DNA from: Flagellimonas aquimarina
Lineage (GTDB): Bacteria > Bacteroidota > Bacteroidia > Flavobacteriales > Flavobacteriaceae
Direction of reading: 5' to 3'
DNA: 64,000 nt
Assembly (NCBI RefSeq): GCF_003149745.1
Contig: NZ_QGEG01000006.1
Span: forward strand, 268-64,267
The notes under the pieces were generated by a model. The model did no database searches. It saw only the letters and a program-made list of their open reading frames with translations, and was not told the DNA's origin. Of this stretch, positions 50,360 through 58,643 are shown piece after piece; position 1 is the stretch's first letter, and each line of letters starts with the position of its first letter. A program made the translations under genes and the position numbers.

Positions 50360-52630
50360 ATGGCATTTGACATTGATATGATTAAGGGTGTTTACGCTTC
50401 TATGGGGGAGCGTATAGAAAAAGCCCGCAAACTAGTAGGAAGACCTTTAACCCTTGCAGAAAAAATTTTATACTCTCATTTATGGGAAGGAACACCTAGC
50501 AAACAATTTTCAAGGGGTAAAGATTATGTTGATTTTGCTCCAGATAGAGTAGCCTGTCAGGATGCTACAGCCCAAATGGCCTTATTGCAGTTTATGCACG
50601 CTGGTAAGCCTAAGGTTGCAGTGCCAACCACGGTACATTGCGATCATTTGATACAGGCAAAAGTTGATGCAAAAACAGATTTAAAACGAGCAAACCAAAC
50701 CAGTAATGAAGTTTTTGACTTCTTGGAATCCGTTTCAAACAAATATGGTATAGGCTTTTGGAAACCAGGAGCTGGGATTATTCACCAAGTAGTATTGGAG
50801 AATTATGCATTTCCCGGAGGAATGATGATAGGAACTGATTCCCATACGGTAAATGCTGGTGGTTTAGGGATGGTAGCTATTGGTGTTGGTGGTGCGGATG
50901 CTGTTGATGTAATGGCGGGTATGGCATGGGAACTAAAATTTCCAAAACTGATTGGTGTAAAGTTAACAGGAAAACTGTCTGGATGGACAGCGCCTAAAGA
51001 TGTAATTCTAAAAGTAGCGGATATCCTTACCGCCAAAGGTGGAACAGGAGCTATTATCGAATATTTTGGAGAAGGGGCCACTTCAATGTCATGTACGGGA
51101 AAAGGTACCATTTGTAATATGGGAGCTGAGGTTGGAGCCACCACTTCCACATTTGGTTATGACGAATCCATGGATAGGTACTTAAGAGCCACGGATCGCG
51201 CCGATGTTGCTGATGCTGCCTTTGAAGTAAAAGAGCACTTAACGGCTGATGCTGATGTATATGCAAATCCAGAAAAATATTTTGACCAATTAATAGAAAT
51301 TAATTTAGATACTTTGGAACCGCACTTGAATGGTCCTTTTACACCAGACTTGGCAACTCCAATCTCTAAAATGAGCGAAGCTGCCAAAGAAAATGACTGG
51401 CCTTTAAATGTTGAAGTTGGTTTGATCGGATCATGTACCAACTCTTCTTATGAGGATATTTCTAGAGCAGCATCCCTGGCAAAGCAGGTTTCTAACAAAA
51501 AGCTGAAAATGAAATCTCAGTTTACCATAACTCCAGGTTCCGAACAAGTACGTTATACCATAGAACGCGATGGTTTTATAGATACATTTGATGGTGTGGG
51601 TGCTACTGTATTTGCAAATGCTTGTGGACCTTGCATAGGAATGTGGGACCGCTATGGAGACAAAGCCGCAGATGGGCCAAGAAATACCATTGTTCACTCA
51701 TTCAACAGAAACTTTGCCAAACGTGCAGATGGAAATCCAAATACTTTGGCATTTGTAGGCTCCCCAGAATTGGTCACAGCTATTGCTATAGCGGGACGGT
51801 TGGATTTTAATCCAGTATCGGATAAGCTTATTAATGAAGATGGAGAAGAGGTGATGTTAGAAGAACCTCGTGGATACGAATTGCCACCTGAAGGTTTTGC
51901 AGTGGAAGATGCTGGCTTTATAGCTCCAATGGAAGATGGTAGTGGTGTGCAGGTTGTTGTTTCACCAACATCTGAGCGTCTACAACTTTTAGAACCGTTT
52001 GTTCCTATTACAACAGAAAGCCTTCAAGGGGTGAAATTGTTGATCAAGCCATTTGGAAAATGTACTACGGACCATATCTCAATGGCAGGCCCTTGGTTAA
52101 GATACCGAGGACACTTAGATAATATTGCCAACAATACGTTGATAGGAGCGGTTAATGCATTTAACAAGCAGACCAATTTTGTTAAGAATCAGTTGACGGG
52201 TGAATACGTTGCTGTTCCAGATGCACAGAGGGCCTATAAAAAAGCTGGGATTAAAACTATTGTAGTTGGAGATCACAACTATGGCGAAGGCTCTTCCAGG
52301 GAACATGCGGCCATGCAGCCCAGACACTTGGGCGTTGCAGCCGTTTTGGTTAAGTCTTTTGCCAGAATCCATGAGACAAACCTTAAAAAGCAAGGAATGC
52401 TGGCTTTGACCTTTGCAAATGAGAATGATTATGATTTAATTCAAGAGGATGATACATTCAATTTTGTGGATATCAAGGATTTTGCTCCTGGTAAGCAATT
52501 AACATTGGAAGTTGTGCATGCAAATGGCAGCACAGATAATATAATGGTTAACCATACATATAACCAGTCACAAATTGAATGGTTCAATGAAGGTTCTGCT
52601 CTAAATGTGATTAAAAAAGAAAATGCATAA
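50360..52630 (+). CDS. acnA: Aconitate hydratase (mitochondrial-type)
   Basis: The 756-residue enzyme converts citrate to isocitrate in the TCA cycle. The [4Fe-4S] cysteines are visible in [16 protein letters not shown] and [11 protein letters not shown]. Other active-site segments include [51 protein letters not shown] and the swivel-domain [15 protein letters not shown]. The domain order is that of the mitochondrial-like enzyme common in Bacteroidota, rather than of E. coli AcnB. It begins 102 bp after MoxR and ends with a terminator. Gene symbol naming varies among databases. Confidence 0.95.
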   Translation: MAFDIDMIKGVYASMGERIEKARKLVGRPLTLAEKILYSHLWEGTPSKQFSRGKDYVDFAPDRVACQDATAQMALLQFMHAGKPKVAVPTTVHCDHLIQAKVDAKTDLKRANQTSNEVFDFLESVSNKYGIGFWKPGAGIIHQVVLENYAFPGGMMIGTDSHTVNAGGLGMVAIGVGGADAVDVMAGMAWELKFPKLIGVKLTGKLSGWTAPKDVILKVADILTAKGGTGAIIEYFGEGATSMSCTGKGTICNMGAEVGATTSTFGYDESMDRYLRATDRADVADAAFEVKEHLTADADVYANPEKYFDQLIEINLDTLEPHLNGPFTPDLATPISKMSEAAKENDWPLNVEVGLIGSCTNSSYEDISRAASLAKQVSNKKLKMKSQFTITPGSEQVRYTIERDGFIDTFDGVGATVFANACGPCIGMWDRYGDKAADGPRNTIVHSFNRNFAKRADGNPNTLAFVGSPELVTAIAIAGRLDFNPVSDKLINEDGEEVMLEEPRGYELPPEGFAVEDAGFIAPMEDGSGVQVVVSPTSERLQLLEPFVPITTESLQGVKLLIKPFGKCTTDHISMAGPWLRYRGHLDNIANNTLIGAVNAFNKQTNFVKNQLTGEYVAVPDAQRAYKKAGIKTIVVGDHNYGEGSSREHAAMQPRHLGVAAVLVKSFARIHETNLKKQGMLALTFANENDYDLIQEDDTFNFVDIKDFAPGKQLTLEVVHANGSTDNIMVNHTYNQSQIEWFNEGSALNVIKKENA

Positions 52631-52654
52631 ATCTATTTAGAGATATAGTTAAAA

Positions 52655-52684
52655 AAACTCCTGATATTGCATCAGGAGTTTTTA
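52655..52684 (+). terminator. Intrinsic terminator after the aconitase gene
   Basis: AAACTCCTGAT and ATCAGGAGTTT pair around a five-base loop, with a T tail, 25 bp past the stop. Confidence 0.85.
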
Positions 52685-52705
52685 GTTTTAATAAAATCAT
52701 AATAA

Positions 52706-53266
52706 ATGAGGATTAATAAAAAGACCATATTGAATATTGCAGTAATGCTTTTTATACTTTCATTCTTTGTTACCCCTATGGGACATTATGGTAAAATTTT
52801 ATTGAATAGATTGTTTTCTTTCTCTCCCTCGGTCATAGAAGAGGCAAACAGAGAAAGAATAACAGATTATGATTGGAAACTAAAAGACGCTGATTGGGAT
52901 TTTTTCAACTTTGAAAAATCAAAAGGCAATGTGGTTTTTATAAACCTTTGGGCCTCATGGCGATTACCTTGCGAGGCAGAATTGGCAAGTATTCAAAAAA
53001 TGTACAACAAGTACCAAGGGAAAATGGATTTCTACATCATTACTAACGAAAATAGGCCACCTGTTGAAGAGTTTGTTGAGAAACATGGGTTTACATTTCC
53101 TGTGACTTATCTAATCATTGGAGAAAAGACACCTATTAACCCAGATGAGGTTCCCTCTTCTTATCTAATTGATAAGTCTGGAAACATTGTAATTTATAAA
53201 CAGGAAATAGCCGACTGGAATTCTTCAAAAGTATACGATCTCTTGGATAAGTTAATTGCTGAGTAA
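52706..53266 (+). CDS. TlpA-like thioredoxin-fold protein lacking the first catalytic cysteine
   Basis: The 186-residue protein has an N-terminal membrane anchor (about residues 8-25, with FFVTPMGHYGK), a coiled linker and a thioredoxin-fold domain. The active-site motif reads LWASWRLPCEAEL: Cys89 is kept but the other cysteine is Arg86 (codon at 52961). The cis-Pro is present in VPSSYLI. It is a tandem copy of the next gene, equal in length. Without the N-terminal cysteine it cannot do normal disulfide exchange, so it may bind partners or use only the single thiol. It starts 20 bp after the aconitase terminator. Confidence 0.87.
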   Translation: MRINKKTILNIAVMLFILSFFVTPMGHYGKILLNRLFSFSPSVIEEANRERITDYDWKLKDADWDFFNFEKSKGNVVFINLWASWRLPCEAELASIQKMYNKYQGKMDFYIITNENRPPVEEFVEKHGFTFPVTYLIIGEKTPINPDEVPSSYLIDKSGNIVIYKQEIADWNSSKVYDLLDKLIAE

Positions 53267-53268
53267 AA

Positions 53269-53829
53269 ATGAAAATTTCCAAAGAACAGATTGGTAATGG
53301 TATTTGGATATTGGCCATTATTCTTATTTTATTTACTCCTGTTGGGTTTCATCTTCGTGTTTTTGTGGGCAAGCTCTTCTCAACTAGCGCTACTGTTATT
53401 AAAGTTGAGGAAAGGAAGATGCTTAAAAACTATGATTGGGACCTTGTTGATTTGAACGGTCAGAGATTTAATTTTGAATCTTATAAAGGTGAAGTAGTGG
53501 TTGTGAACCTGTGGGCGACTTGGTGCCCTCCTTGCGTTGCGGAGCTTCCAAGCTTGGTGGCTTTACACCAAGATTATAAAGATGAAGTGGTTTTTGCCTT
53601 TGTTGCCAATGATAAGAAAGGCAAAGTGAATTCTTTCCTGAAAAAAAAGAATTATGAAATACCTGTTTTTTTTGAGGCATCCAAAACGCCAGAATTGTTA
53701 GTGTCCAAAAGTATACCGGCAACCTATGTTATAAGTAAAACTGGCAAGGTGGTAATTGCTGAGCAAGGTGTGGCAGACTGGAATTCTAGAAGTACAAGAG
53801 ATTTATTGAACAAGCTTATTCTGGAATAG
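53269..53829 (+). CDS. TlpA family thiol-disulfide oxidoreductase
   Basis: The 186-residue paralogue of the preceding protein has the same layout: membrane anchor (residues about 10-30, ILFTPVGFHLR), linker and thioredoxin domain. Here the motif is intact, LWATWCPPCVAEL, with Cys86 and Cys89, and the cis-Pro is in SIPATYVIS. It reduces or isomerises disulfides in the periplasm, for example in cytochrome c maturation. It begins two bases after the upstream stop, so both are expressed together. It converges on crtZ with six bases between stops. Confidence 0.92.
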   Translation: MKISKEQIGNGIWILAIILILFTPVGFHLRVFVGKLFSTSATVIKVEERKMLKNYDWDLVDLNGQRFNFESYKGEVVVVNLWATWCPPCVAELPSLVALHQDYKDEVVFAFVANDKKGKVNSFLKKKNYEIPVFFEASKTPELLVSKSIPATYVISKTGKVVIAEQGVADWNSRSTRDLLNKLILE

Positions 53830-53835
53830 TGTATT

Positions 53836-54288
53836 CTAAGCTTTTCTAAAGTATTTAAAGGGCACAAAGAGCATTCCAAAACATTCCCCCTTTTCTTTGC
53901 CCAAATGTTTATGGTGTATTTTATGAGCTCTTCTTACACCTCTTGCATACCAGTTATTGGCATTCCTAAACATTTTAAAACGTTGATGAATAAAAATGTC
54001 ATGAACAAAGAAATATGCAATACCATAGGCTAAAATACCAAAGCCAAGAGGCCAGCCGTACCAAAAAGTGGTTTCCGCTCCCAAATAAAAACAAACCATA
54101 CTTACAATTGCATAAAAAATGAAGAATGCATCGTTGCGTTCAAACCAAGAATCGTGGTCCTTTTTGTGATGGTCTTTATGTAGACTCCATAAAAAACCAT
54201 GCATTACATATTTATGTGTGAACCAAGCCATAAATTCCATTATGGAAAAAGTTCCAAGAAAGATAAGAATCCAAAGTGCCACTTTCAT
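53836..54288 (-). CDS. crtZ: Beta-carotene hydroxylase
   Basis: The 150-residue membrane enzyme adds the 3-hydroxyl groups that turn beta-carotene into zeaxanthin. The di-iron histidine boxes are all present: HKYVMHG, HKDHHKKDHD, HDIFIHQR and HKIHHKH. Four hydrophobic spans fit the fatty-acid-hydroxylase superfamily. It is the last gene of the crt operon: its start is directly after the crtB stop. No lycopene cyclase gene follows, since the TlpA gene comes in from the other strand. Confidence 0.95.
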   Translation of the reverse strand: MKVALWILIFLGTFSIMEFMAWFTHKYVMHGFLWSLHKDHHKKDHDSWFERNDAFFIFYAIVSMVCFYLGAETTFWYGWPLGFGILAYGIAYFFVHDIFIHQRFKMFRNANNWYARGVRRAHKIHHKHLGKEKGECFGMLFVPFKYFRKA

Positions 54289-55128
54289 TTAAACGAGTTG
54301 TAATTTATAATTAACATATGACTGTGCCAAAAGTCCGAATTTTTGATAATTTGGAACACGAATTCGCGTATTTTTTATTTCAAGCGGGGGTGTGCTCTGC
54401 AACTTTTTAAGGAGTTTATTGTAATATTTATAGGCAGTATAGACACCAAACTTAGCTTGATCTGGTAGTTTTACAATACCAGTGTAACCTAAGGCAAAAT
54501 CGGCCTTTATTTCATCTACAATCCTTTTTTTAGAAGCTTCATCCAACTCCATCAAATTTGTATTTGGAAAATAAGTGCGTTCCAGTTCTTCATAATCAGC
54601 TTTTAAATCTCTAAGAAAATTCACTTTCTGGAAAGCAGAGCCCAATGCCATTGCTGGCTTTTTTAGTTCTTCGTACTTTTCTTTGTCTCCGTTTACGAAA
54701 ACACAAAGACACATTAGACCAACCACATCTGCAGAACCATAAATATATTCCTGATACTCCTCAATGGTATTGTACTTTTTCTTATGAAGATCCATACGCA
54801 TACTTTTCATAAATGCTTCCACTAAATGGTGTGGAATACCATATTGATGATATGTATGTTGGAAGGAATTAAGAATTGGGTTTAAGCTAATTTTGTTTGC
54901 AATGGCGTCTTCCATTGCCTTTTCAAAGTTATCAAAAAGCTCTTTTTTGTTATAATCATGGAAAGTATCTACAATCTCATCAGCAAAGCGAACAAACCCA
55001 TAAATGTTATAGATGTGCGCTCGTATAGAGGGTGATAACATTTTTGTGGCCAAAGAGAACGAAGTACTGTAAGTTTCCGTTACAATTTTACTGCAGTTGT
55101 AGGATACGCTGTCAAAAATAGTTTTCAT
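54289..55128 (-). CDS. crtB: Phytoene synthase (squalene/phytoene synthase family)
   Basis: The 279-residue enzyme condenses two geranylgeranyl diphosphates to phytoene. Both aspartate-rich motifs are present: DEIVD at residues 50-54 in RFADEIVDTFHD, and NFLRDLKADYEELER near residue 170. The YGSADVVGLMC segment is also typical. It overlaps neither neighbour: crtI ends four bases upstream and crtZ begins at the next base. It probably shares the crtI transcript. Confidence 0.95.
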   Translation of the reverse strand: MKTIFDSVSYNCSKIVTETYSTSFSLATKMLSPSIRAHIYNIYGFVRFADEIVDTFHDYNKKELFDNFEKAMEDAIANKISLNPILNSFQHTYHQYGIPHHLVEAFMKSMRMDLHKKKYNTIEEYQEYIYGSADVVGLMCLCVFVNGDKEKYEELKKPAMALGSAFQKVNFLRDLKADYEELERTYFPNTNLMELDEASKKRIVDEIKADFALGYTGIVKLPDQAKFGVYTAYKYYNKLLKKLQSTPPLEIKNTRIRVPNYQKFGLLAQSYVNYKLQLV

Positions 55129-55132
55129 TTTC

Positions 55133-56587
55133 CTAACTTTTTTTAGTTATCAAATCGGATACCAATTTTCCTGAAATTAATGATGGTGGTACACCTGGAC
55201 CGGGAACGGTCAACTGACCCGTAAAAAATAAATTTTTTACTTTGCTACTTTTAAGGTTAGGTCTTAAGAAAGCAGTCTGTCTCAGTGTATTTGCCATGCC
55301 GTAAGCATTGCCTTTGTAAGAGTTGTACTGCTCAATAAAGTCGTTTACACAGAAGCTATCTTTAAAGATAATGGAATTTTTCACGCTCTGTCCTGTACGT
55401 TTTTCAAATCTATCTATAATAATATCAAAATATTGAGACCTTAACTGTGGCGTATCTTCAAGGCCAGGAGCTATGGGAACTAGAAAAAAACCGGTCTCAT
55501 GGTCCTTGGGAGCCATTGAAGAATCAGTTACTGAAGGGAAATTTGCATAAAACAATGGGTTGCTTGGCCATTGCGGGTTATCATAAATCTCCTGAGCGTG
55601 TTTTTCAAAATCTGTATCGAAAAATAGATTATGGTGCTCAATGTTTTCGAGTTTTCTTGAAAATCCAACATAAAATAGGAGAGAGGAGGGGGCATAGGTT
55701 TTTTTATCCCAGTAGGTTTCAGAGTACTGTCTGTAATTCTTTTCTAAAAGCATTTCGGAATGGTGGTAATCTGCACCACTGATTACGATGTCAGCTTCTA
55801 ATTTTTTTCCTATTGAGCTTATACCTGATACTTTTCCATCCGAAACAAGGATTTTATCTACAGGACTATTGGTGTGGAATTTTACCCCCAATTCTTCGGC
55901 TAGGTTCTTCATGGCCTTTATGATTTCATACATGCCTCCTTTTGGGTGCCATGTTCCTAATCCGAAGTCAGCAAAGTTCATAAAGCTATAAAAAGAAGGT
56001 GTTTTGCTCGGTTTTGCACCAAGGAAAAGAACGGGGAATTCTAATGTTGAAATCAATTTTTGATTTTTGAAACGCCTGCGAACCTCTTGACTTATTGTTT
56101 TAAAAAACTGGTCGACTCTTAGGACGGTTTCTTTGGTGACTAGCTCCAAAGGTGATAGGCCAGGACGTAAAACCACTTTGTTGATGGCTATGTCGTAGTT
56201 TTTCTGGGCCTTTCCAATAAAATGCTTAAGATGTTTTCCACTGCCTGGTTCAATCCTTTCGAATTCTTTGCATATTTTCTCCATACAATCCCCAATGGTA
56301 ATCACGTCATCATCAAAAAAGATTTTGTATGCAGGACTCAACTTATCCAATTGATAATAATCTGAAGTTTTCTTATCAAAATCGGCAAAAAACTTGTCAA
56401 AAATATCTGGCATCCAGTACCAACTAGGCCCAATATCAAAGGTGAATCCATCTTTGATCAATTGCCTTGCTCTACCACCAACGGTTCCATTTTTTTCCAA
56501 AACTGTAACATTAAACCCTGCCTTAGCCAAGTAGCAAGAGGCTGAAAGCGAAGAAAAACCAGAACCGATTACAATAGCATTTTTCAT
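55133..56587 (-). CDS. crtI: Phytoene desaturase
   Basis: The 484-residue flavoprotein desaturates phytoene to lycopene. It has the N-terminal FAD fold (VIGSGFSSLSASCYLAKAG, VLEKNGTVGGRARQL), the CrtI-type SWYWMPDIFDKFFADF, the internal PKGGMYEIIKAM and the C-terminal FAD segment LFFTGQLTVPGPGVPPSL. It is 22 bp downstream of the regulator gene and four bases from crtB. In Flavobacteriaceae it belongs to the zeaxanthin route. Confidence 0.96.
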   Translation of the reverse strand: MKNAIVIGSGFSSLSASCYLAKAGFNVTVLEKNGTVGGRARQLIKDGFTFDIGPSWYWMPDIFDKFFADFDKKTSDYYQLDKLSPAYKIFFDDDVITIGDCMEKICKEFERIEPGSGKHLKHFIGKAQKNYDIAINKVVLRPGLSPLELVTKETVLRVDQFFKTISQEVRRRFKNQKLISTLEFPVLFLGAKPSKTPSFYSFMNFADFGLGTWHPKGGMYEIIKAMKNLAEELGVKFHTNSPVDKILVSDGKVSGISSIGKKLEADIVISGADYHHSEMLLEKNYRQYSETYWDKKTYAPSSLLFYVGFSRKLENIEHHNLFFDTDFEKHAQEIYDNPQWPSNPLFYANFPSVTDSSMAPKDHETGFFLVPIAPGLEDTPQLRSQYFDIIIDRFEKRTGQSVKNSIIFKDSFCVNDFIEQYNSYKGNAYGMANTLRQTAFLRPNLKSSKVKNLFFTGQLTVPGPGVPPSLISGKLVSDLITKKS

Positions 56588-56609
56588 TTTAGTAGGTTAG
56601 GGATGTGTT

Positions 56610-57509
56610 TCAAACAGAATCCATGAGGTGTTCAATGGAATTAAAGGTTTTTACATAGGTTGGGAGCTCATCTTTGACAACATATTGTATTTGATGTCCT
56701 AAAACGAGAAGTTTAGAATTACCAGACATGTTTAGCGTACTGGAAAATTTGTTAAAATAAGAAGTTAAGTCATCTTTTGTTGGTGAAACCGTAAAATAGG
56801 ATACAAAGTATAAATTACTATAGTATTTTAACAAATCTACTAAGCTTTCAATGGGCATTGTTTGTCCAAGGTAGATAGATTTATATCCTCTTAGCGTAAT
56901 TTCATAGTTGAGGTATAATAGCCCAATTTCATGGATTTCATTTTCTGGTAAAAAGAGTGCAAATACCTTATCTTTTTGGGTAGGCTCAACCATTTGAAGC
57001 TTTTCCGTGTTGATGTATATTTTTTGTTTGATTAAGTGGGTAATAAAATGTTCATGTGCAGGACTGATAGTATCTGTCTGCCACAAAAGTCCAAGTTCAT
57101 TCAACAATGGAATAAAAACCTCATTAAAGATATCCCTAAACGATCTTTCAGATAATAAGCTGTTATATGTATTAAGGAAGAGTGTTTGATCAAAATTAAT
57201 CATGGCGAGCTTAAAAGCATTGATTGCATGGCTTTTTTCGCTGTTATTTGATACAATTTCCCTTACCATTACAGGTATATTGGAGTCCTCTAACTTGGCT
57301 ATTTTAGATATTTTATAACCACTATTGTAGAGTAGAGTAATGTTTAACAACTTCTGTAAACTGCTCAAACTGTATGTTCTTATGTTTGTGGTAGTCCTTT
57401 CTGGCGTAAACAGATTATATCTTTTCTCCCAAATTCTTATGGTATGTGCCTTGATACCGGAAAGATTTTCCATGTCACGGATACTAAAGGACTTCTTTAC
57501 ATTGTTCAT
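56610..57509 (-). CDS. CarH-like MerR family regulator with cobalamin-binding domain
   Basis: The 299-residue protein has a MerR winged-helix domain at the N-terminus (residues about 8-75, FSIRDMENLSGIKAHTIRIWEKRY). A helical cap and a Rossmann B12-binding domain follow. The cap has Trp143, then nine residues, then Glu153-His154 (WQTDTISPAHEH). The B12 loop has Glu191-x-His193-x-x-Gly196 (NEIHEIG). These match the W-x9-EH and ExHxxG residues of CarH, in which light breaks the adenosyl-cobalt bond and ends repression of carotenoid genes. It heads the crtI-crtB-crtZ operon, in full agreement with that role. Light sensing is inferred. Confidence 0.9.
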   Translation of the reverse strand: MNNVKKSFSIRDMENLSGIKAHTIRIWEKRYNLFTPERTTTNIRTYSLSSLQKLLNITLLYNSGYKISKIAKLEDSNIPVMVREIVSNNSEKSHAINAFKLAMINFDQTLFLNTYNSLLSERSFRDIFNEVFIPLLNELGLLWQTDTISPAHEHFITHLIKQKIYINTEKLQMVEPTQKDKVFALFLPENEIHEIGLLYLNYEITLRGYKSIYLGQTMPIESLVDLLKYYSNLYFVSYFTVSPTKDDLTSYFNKFSSTLNMSGNSKLLVLGHQIQYVVKDELPTYVKTFNSIEHLMDSV

Positions 57510-57516
57510 CTTTTAA

Positions 57517-57551
57517 GTATAAACGTTAAACAAATTTACAATTTAAATGTA
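57517..57551 (-). promoter_or_regulatory. Promoter and operator candidate of the carotenoid operon
   Basis: On the minus strand TAAATTTG (complement of 57531-57538) fits the -7 element. Downstream of it, GTTTAAC and GTTTATAC lie in tandem, in 57517-57531. Overlapping the -7 element on its upstream side is TACA-N7-TGTA (57537-57551). These lie 8-42 bp upstream of the regulator start and are candidate binding sites for it. Confidence 0.4.
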
Positions 57552-57651
57552 GCTGTCCTAATTTATACCCATAAAATTTAGAAGAGTTTAAGGAATAAAC
57601 TTTGTTTTGGTTAAATGATTTAGGGGTTTTGAAGAAAAGAAAGTCCAATAA

Positions 57652-57675
57652 AAAACCGCATCTAAATGCGGTTTT
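57652..57675 (-). terminator. Terminator of the tRNA-Leu gene
   Basis: AAAACCGCAT and ATGCGGTTTT form a 10-bp stem with a four-base loop directly after the tRNA 3' end. On the minus strand it is followed by more T. Confidence 0.8.
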
Positions 57676-57676
57676 G

Positions 57677-57760
57677 TGCCCACGACTGGAGTCGAACCAG
57701 CACGTCCTTTCGAACACTACCCCCTCAAGGTAGCGTGTCTACCAATTCCACCACGTGGGC
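57677..57760 (-). tRNA. tRNA-Leu (anticodon GAG)
   Basis: The acceptor stem GCCCACG/CGTGGGC is perfect. The anticodon arm reads CTACC-TTGAGGG-GGTAG with anticodon GAG, the T arm contains GGTTCGACTCC, and a variable arm of the long class II type is present. The discriminator is A and CCA is not encoded. It reads CUC and CUU leucine codons. It stands alone and is followed at once by a terminator. Confidence 0.95.
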
Positions 57761-57782
57761 AAATAATTTGTTTTAAACAAAT

Positions 57783-57807
57783 AAAGTTAAGCCGAAGACT
57801 TAACTTT
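57783..57807 (-). terminator. Terminator candidate after the GMC/small-subunit operon
   Basis: AAAGTTAAG and CTTAACTTT pair with a seven-base loop, 120 bp past the small-subunit stop on the minus strand, followed by T-rich sequence. Confidence 0.5.
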
Positions 57808-57926
57808 TAGTAACTAAAATTGGACTACAAATATCGGTAAAATTTATGTTTTGAACCAAGTAAGATTTCCTTTTCTAGTTTGAGAAATTGGACCAATTCT
57901 CTTTTATAGATTTATGAACTGCAAAG

Positions 57927-58640
57927 TTAAGTCAACAAATTTCCGTTTTCATCCCATTCCGCTATTGTAGCCCTCTTGCTTTGGTCTACACATTTTGCCA
58001 ACCAATCATCATCATAAGCAACATTATGTTTTGCCAGTACTTCTTCTGGAACACCGTTCCAAACATTGGGCATGTTTCCTTTGTAACCAAGTTCCTCAAT
58101 ACCTATTTTTGAAGTGTAATACCCAGTAAGTGTCAAATTTCTCATCAAAGAAAAAAACTGTATTTCCAAGGGATGTTCTTCTTCTGGTATTGTTACATCT
58201 GGATAGGCAATTGTATCTAAAATTGATTTTTGTTGTTCTTCAGATGCGGATTTAAACATTAGGTTGAAATCTGTATTGCATTTATGATCGAGCCACATAA
58301 GACCGCCACGAAGAGGAGTTTGTAGTTCTGGAATATCTTTGGCCATGAATTCAATCAATTCTGGAACTTCGGCATCTAAAATGCTACCAGTCCCTTCAAC
58401 AGCAGGTAAAATTAAATTACACAGAACATTTATGGTATCCATTTCGTGTTGATTGAAAAACTCCTTAGCGCGTAATTCTTCATCTAACTTTTTTTCCTTT
58501 GGAGTTCTCCCATAAATGTATTTTTCCGTAAATACAAGTTCATCAGCGGTTTCGGCAGGTTTTGGATTACAACCGTGAACAGCCAATCCGCTGGCCACTC
58601 CACCAAGTAAGATTGATTTTAAACTCTTTCTTCTATCCAT
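57927..58640 (-). CDS. Gluconate 2-dehydrogenase subunit 3 family protein
   Basis: The 237-residue protein has a Tat-like and lipoprotein-like start (MDRRKSLKSILLGGVASGLAVHGC). A conserved small-subunit domain follows (FNQHEMDTINVLCNLILPAVEGTGS, ELIEFMAKDIPELQTPLRGGLMWLDH, FFSLMRNLTLTGYYTSKIGIEELGYKGN). Such proteins are the chaperone-like small subunit of membrane flavin dehydrogenases and help export the large subunit. It starts four bases after the GMC stop. Confidence 0.9.
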   Translation of the reverse strand: MDRRKSLKSILLGGVASGLAVHGCNPKPAETADELVFTEKYIYGRTPKEKKLDEELRAKEFFNQHEMDTINVLCNLILPAVEGTGSILDAEVPELIEFMAKDIPELQTPLRGGLMWLDHKCNTDFNLMFKSASEEQQKSILDTIAYPDVTIPEEEHPLEIQFFSLMRNLTLTGYYTSKIGIEELGYKGNMPNVWNGVPEEVLAKHNVAYDDDWLAKCVDQSKRATIAEWDENGNLLT

Positions 58641-58643
58641 TGC

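Larger units (their letters stand above)
57510..57926. other. Gap between the carotenoid and GMC operons
   Basis: This 417-bp stretch holds the carotenoid promoter region, a terminator and tRNA-Leu, and a second hairpin (57783-57807) before the gluconate dehydrogenase small-subunit stop. Nothing else protein-coding is credible here. Confidence 0.7.

Noticed and set aside
52706..53266. Pseudogene interpretation of the first TlpA copy
   Set aside because: The frame is intact from start to stop, equal in length to its twin, and keeps the fold residues. Only one cysteine is changed.
57510..57600. Cobalamin riboswitch upstream of the B12-binding regulator
   Set aside because: The stretch is too short and lacks the conserved B12-box sequence.
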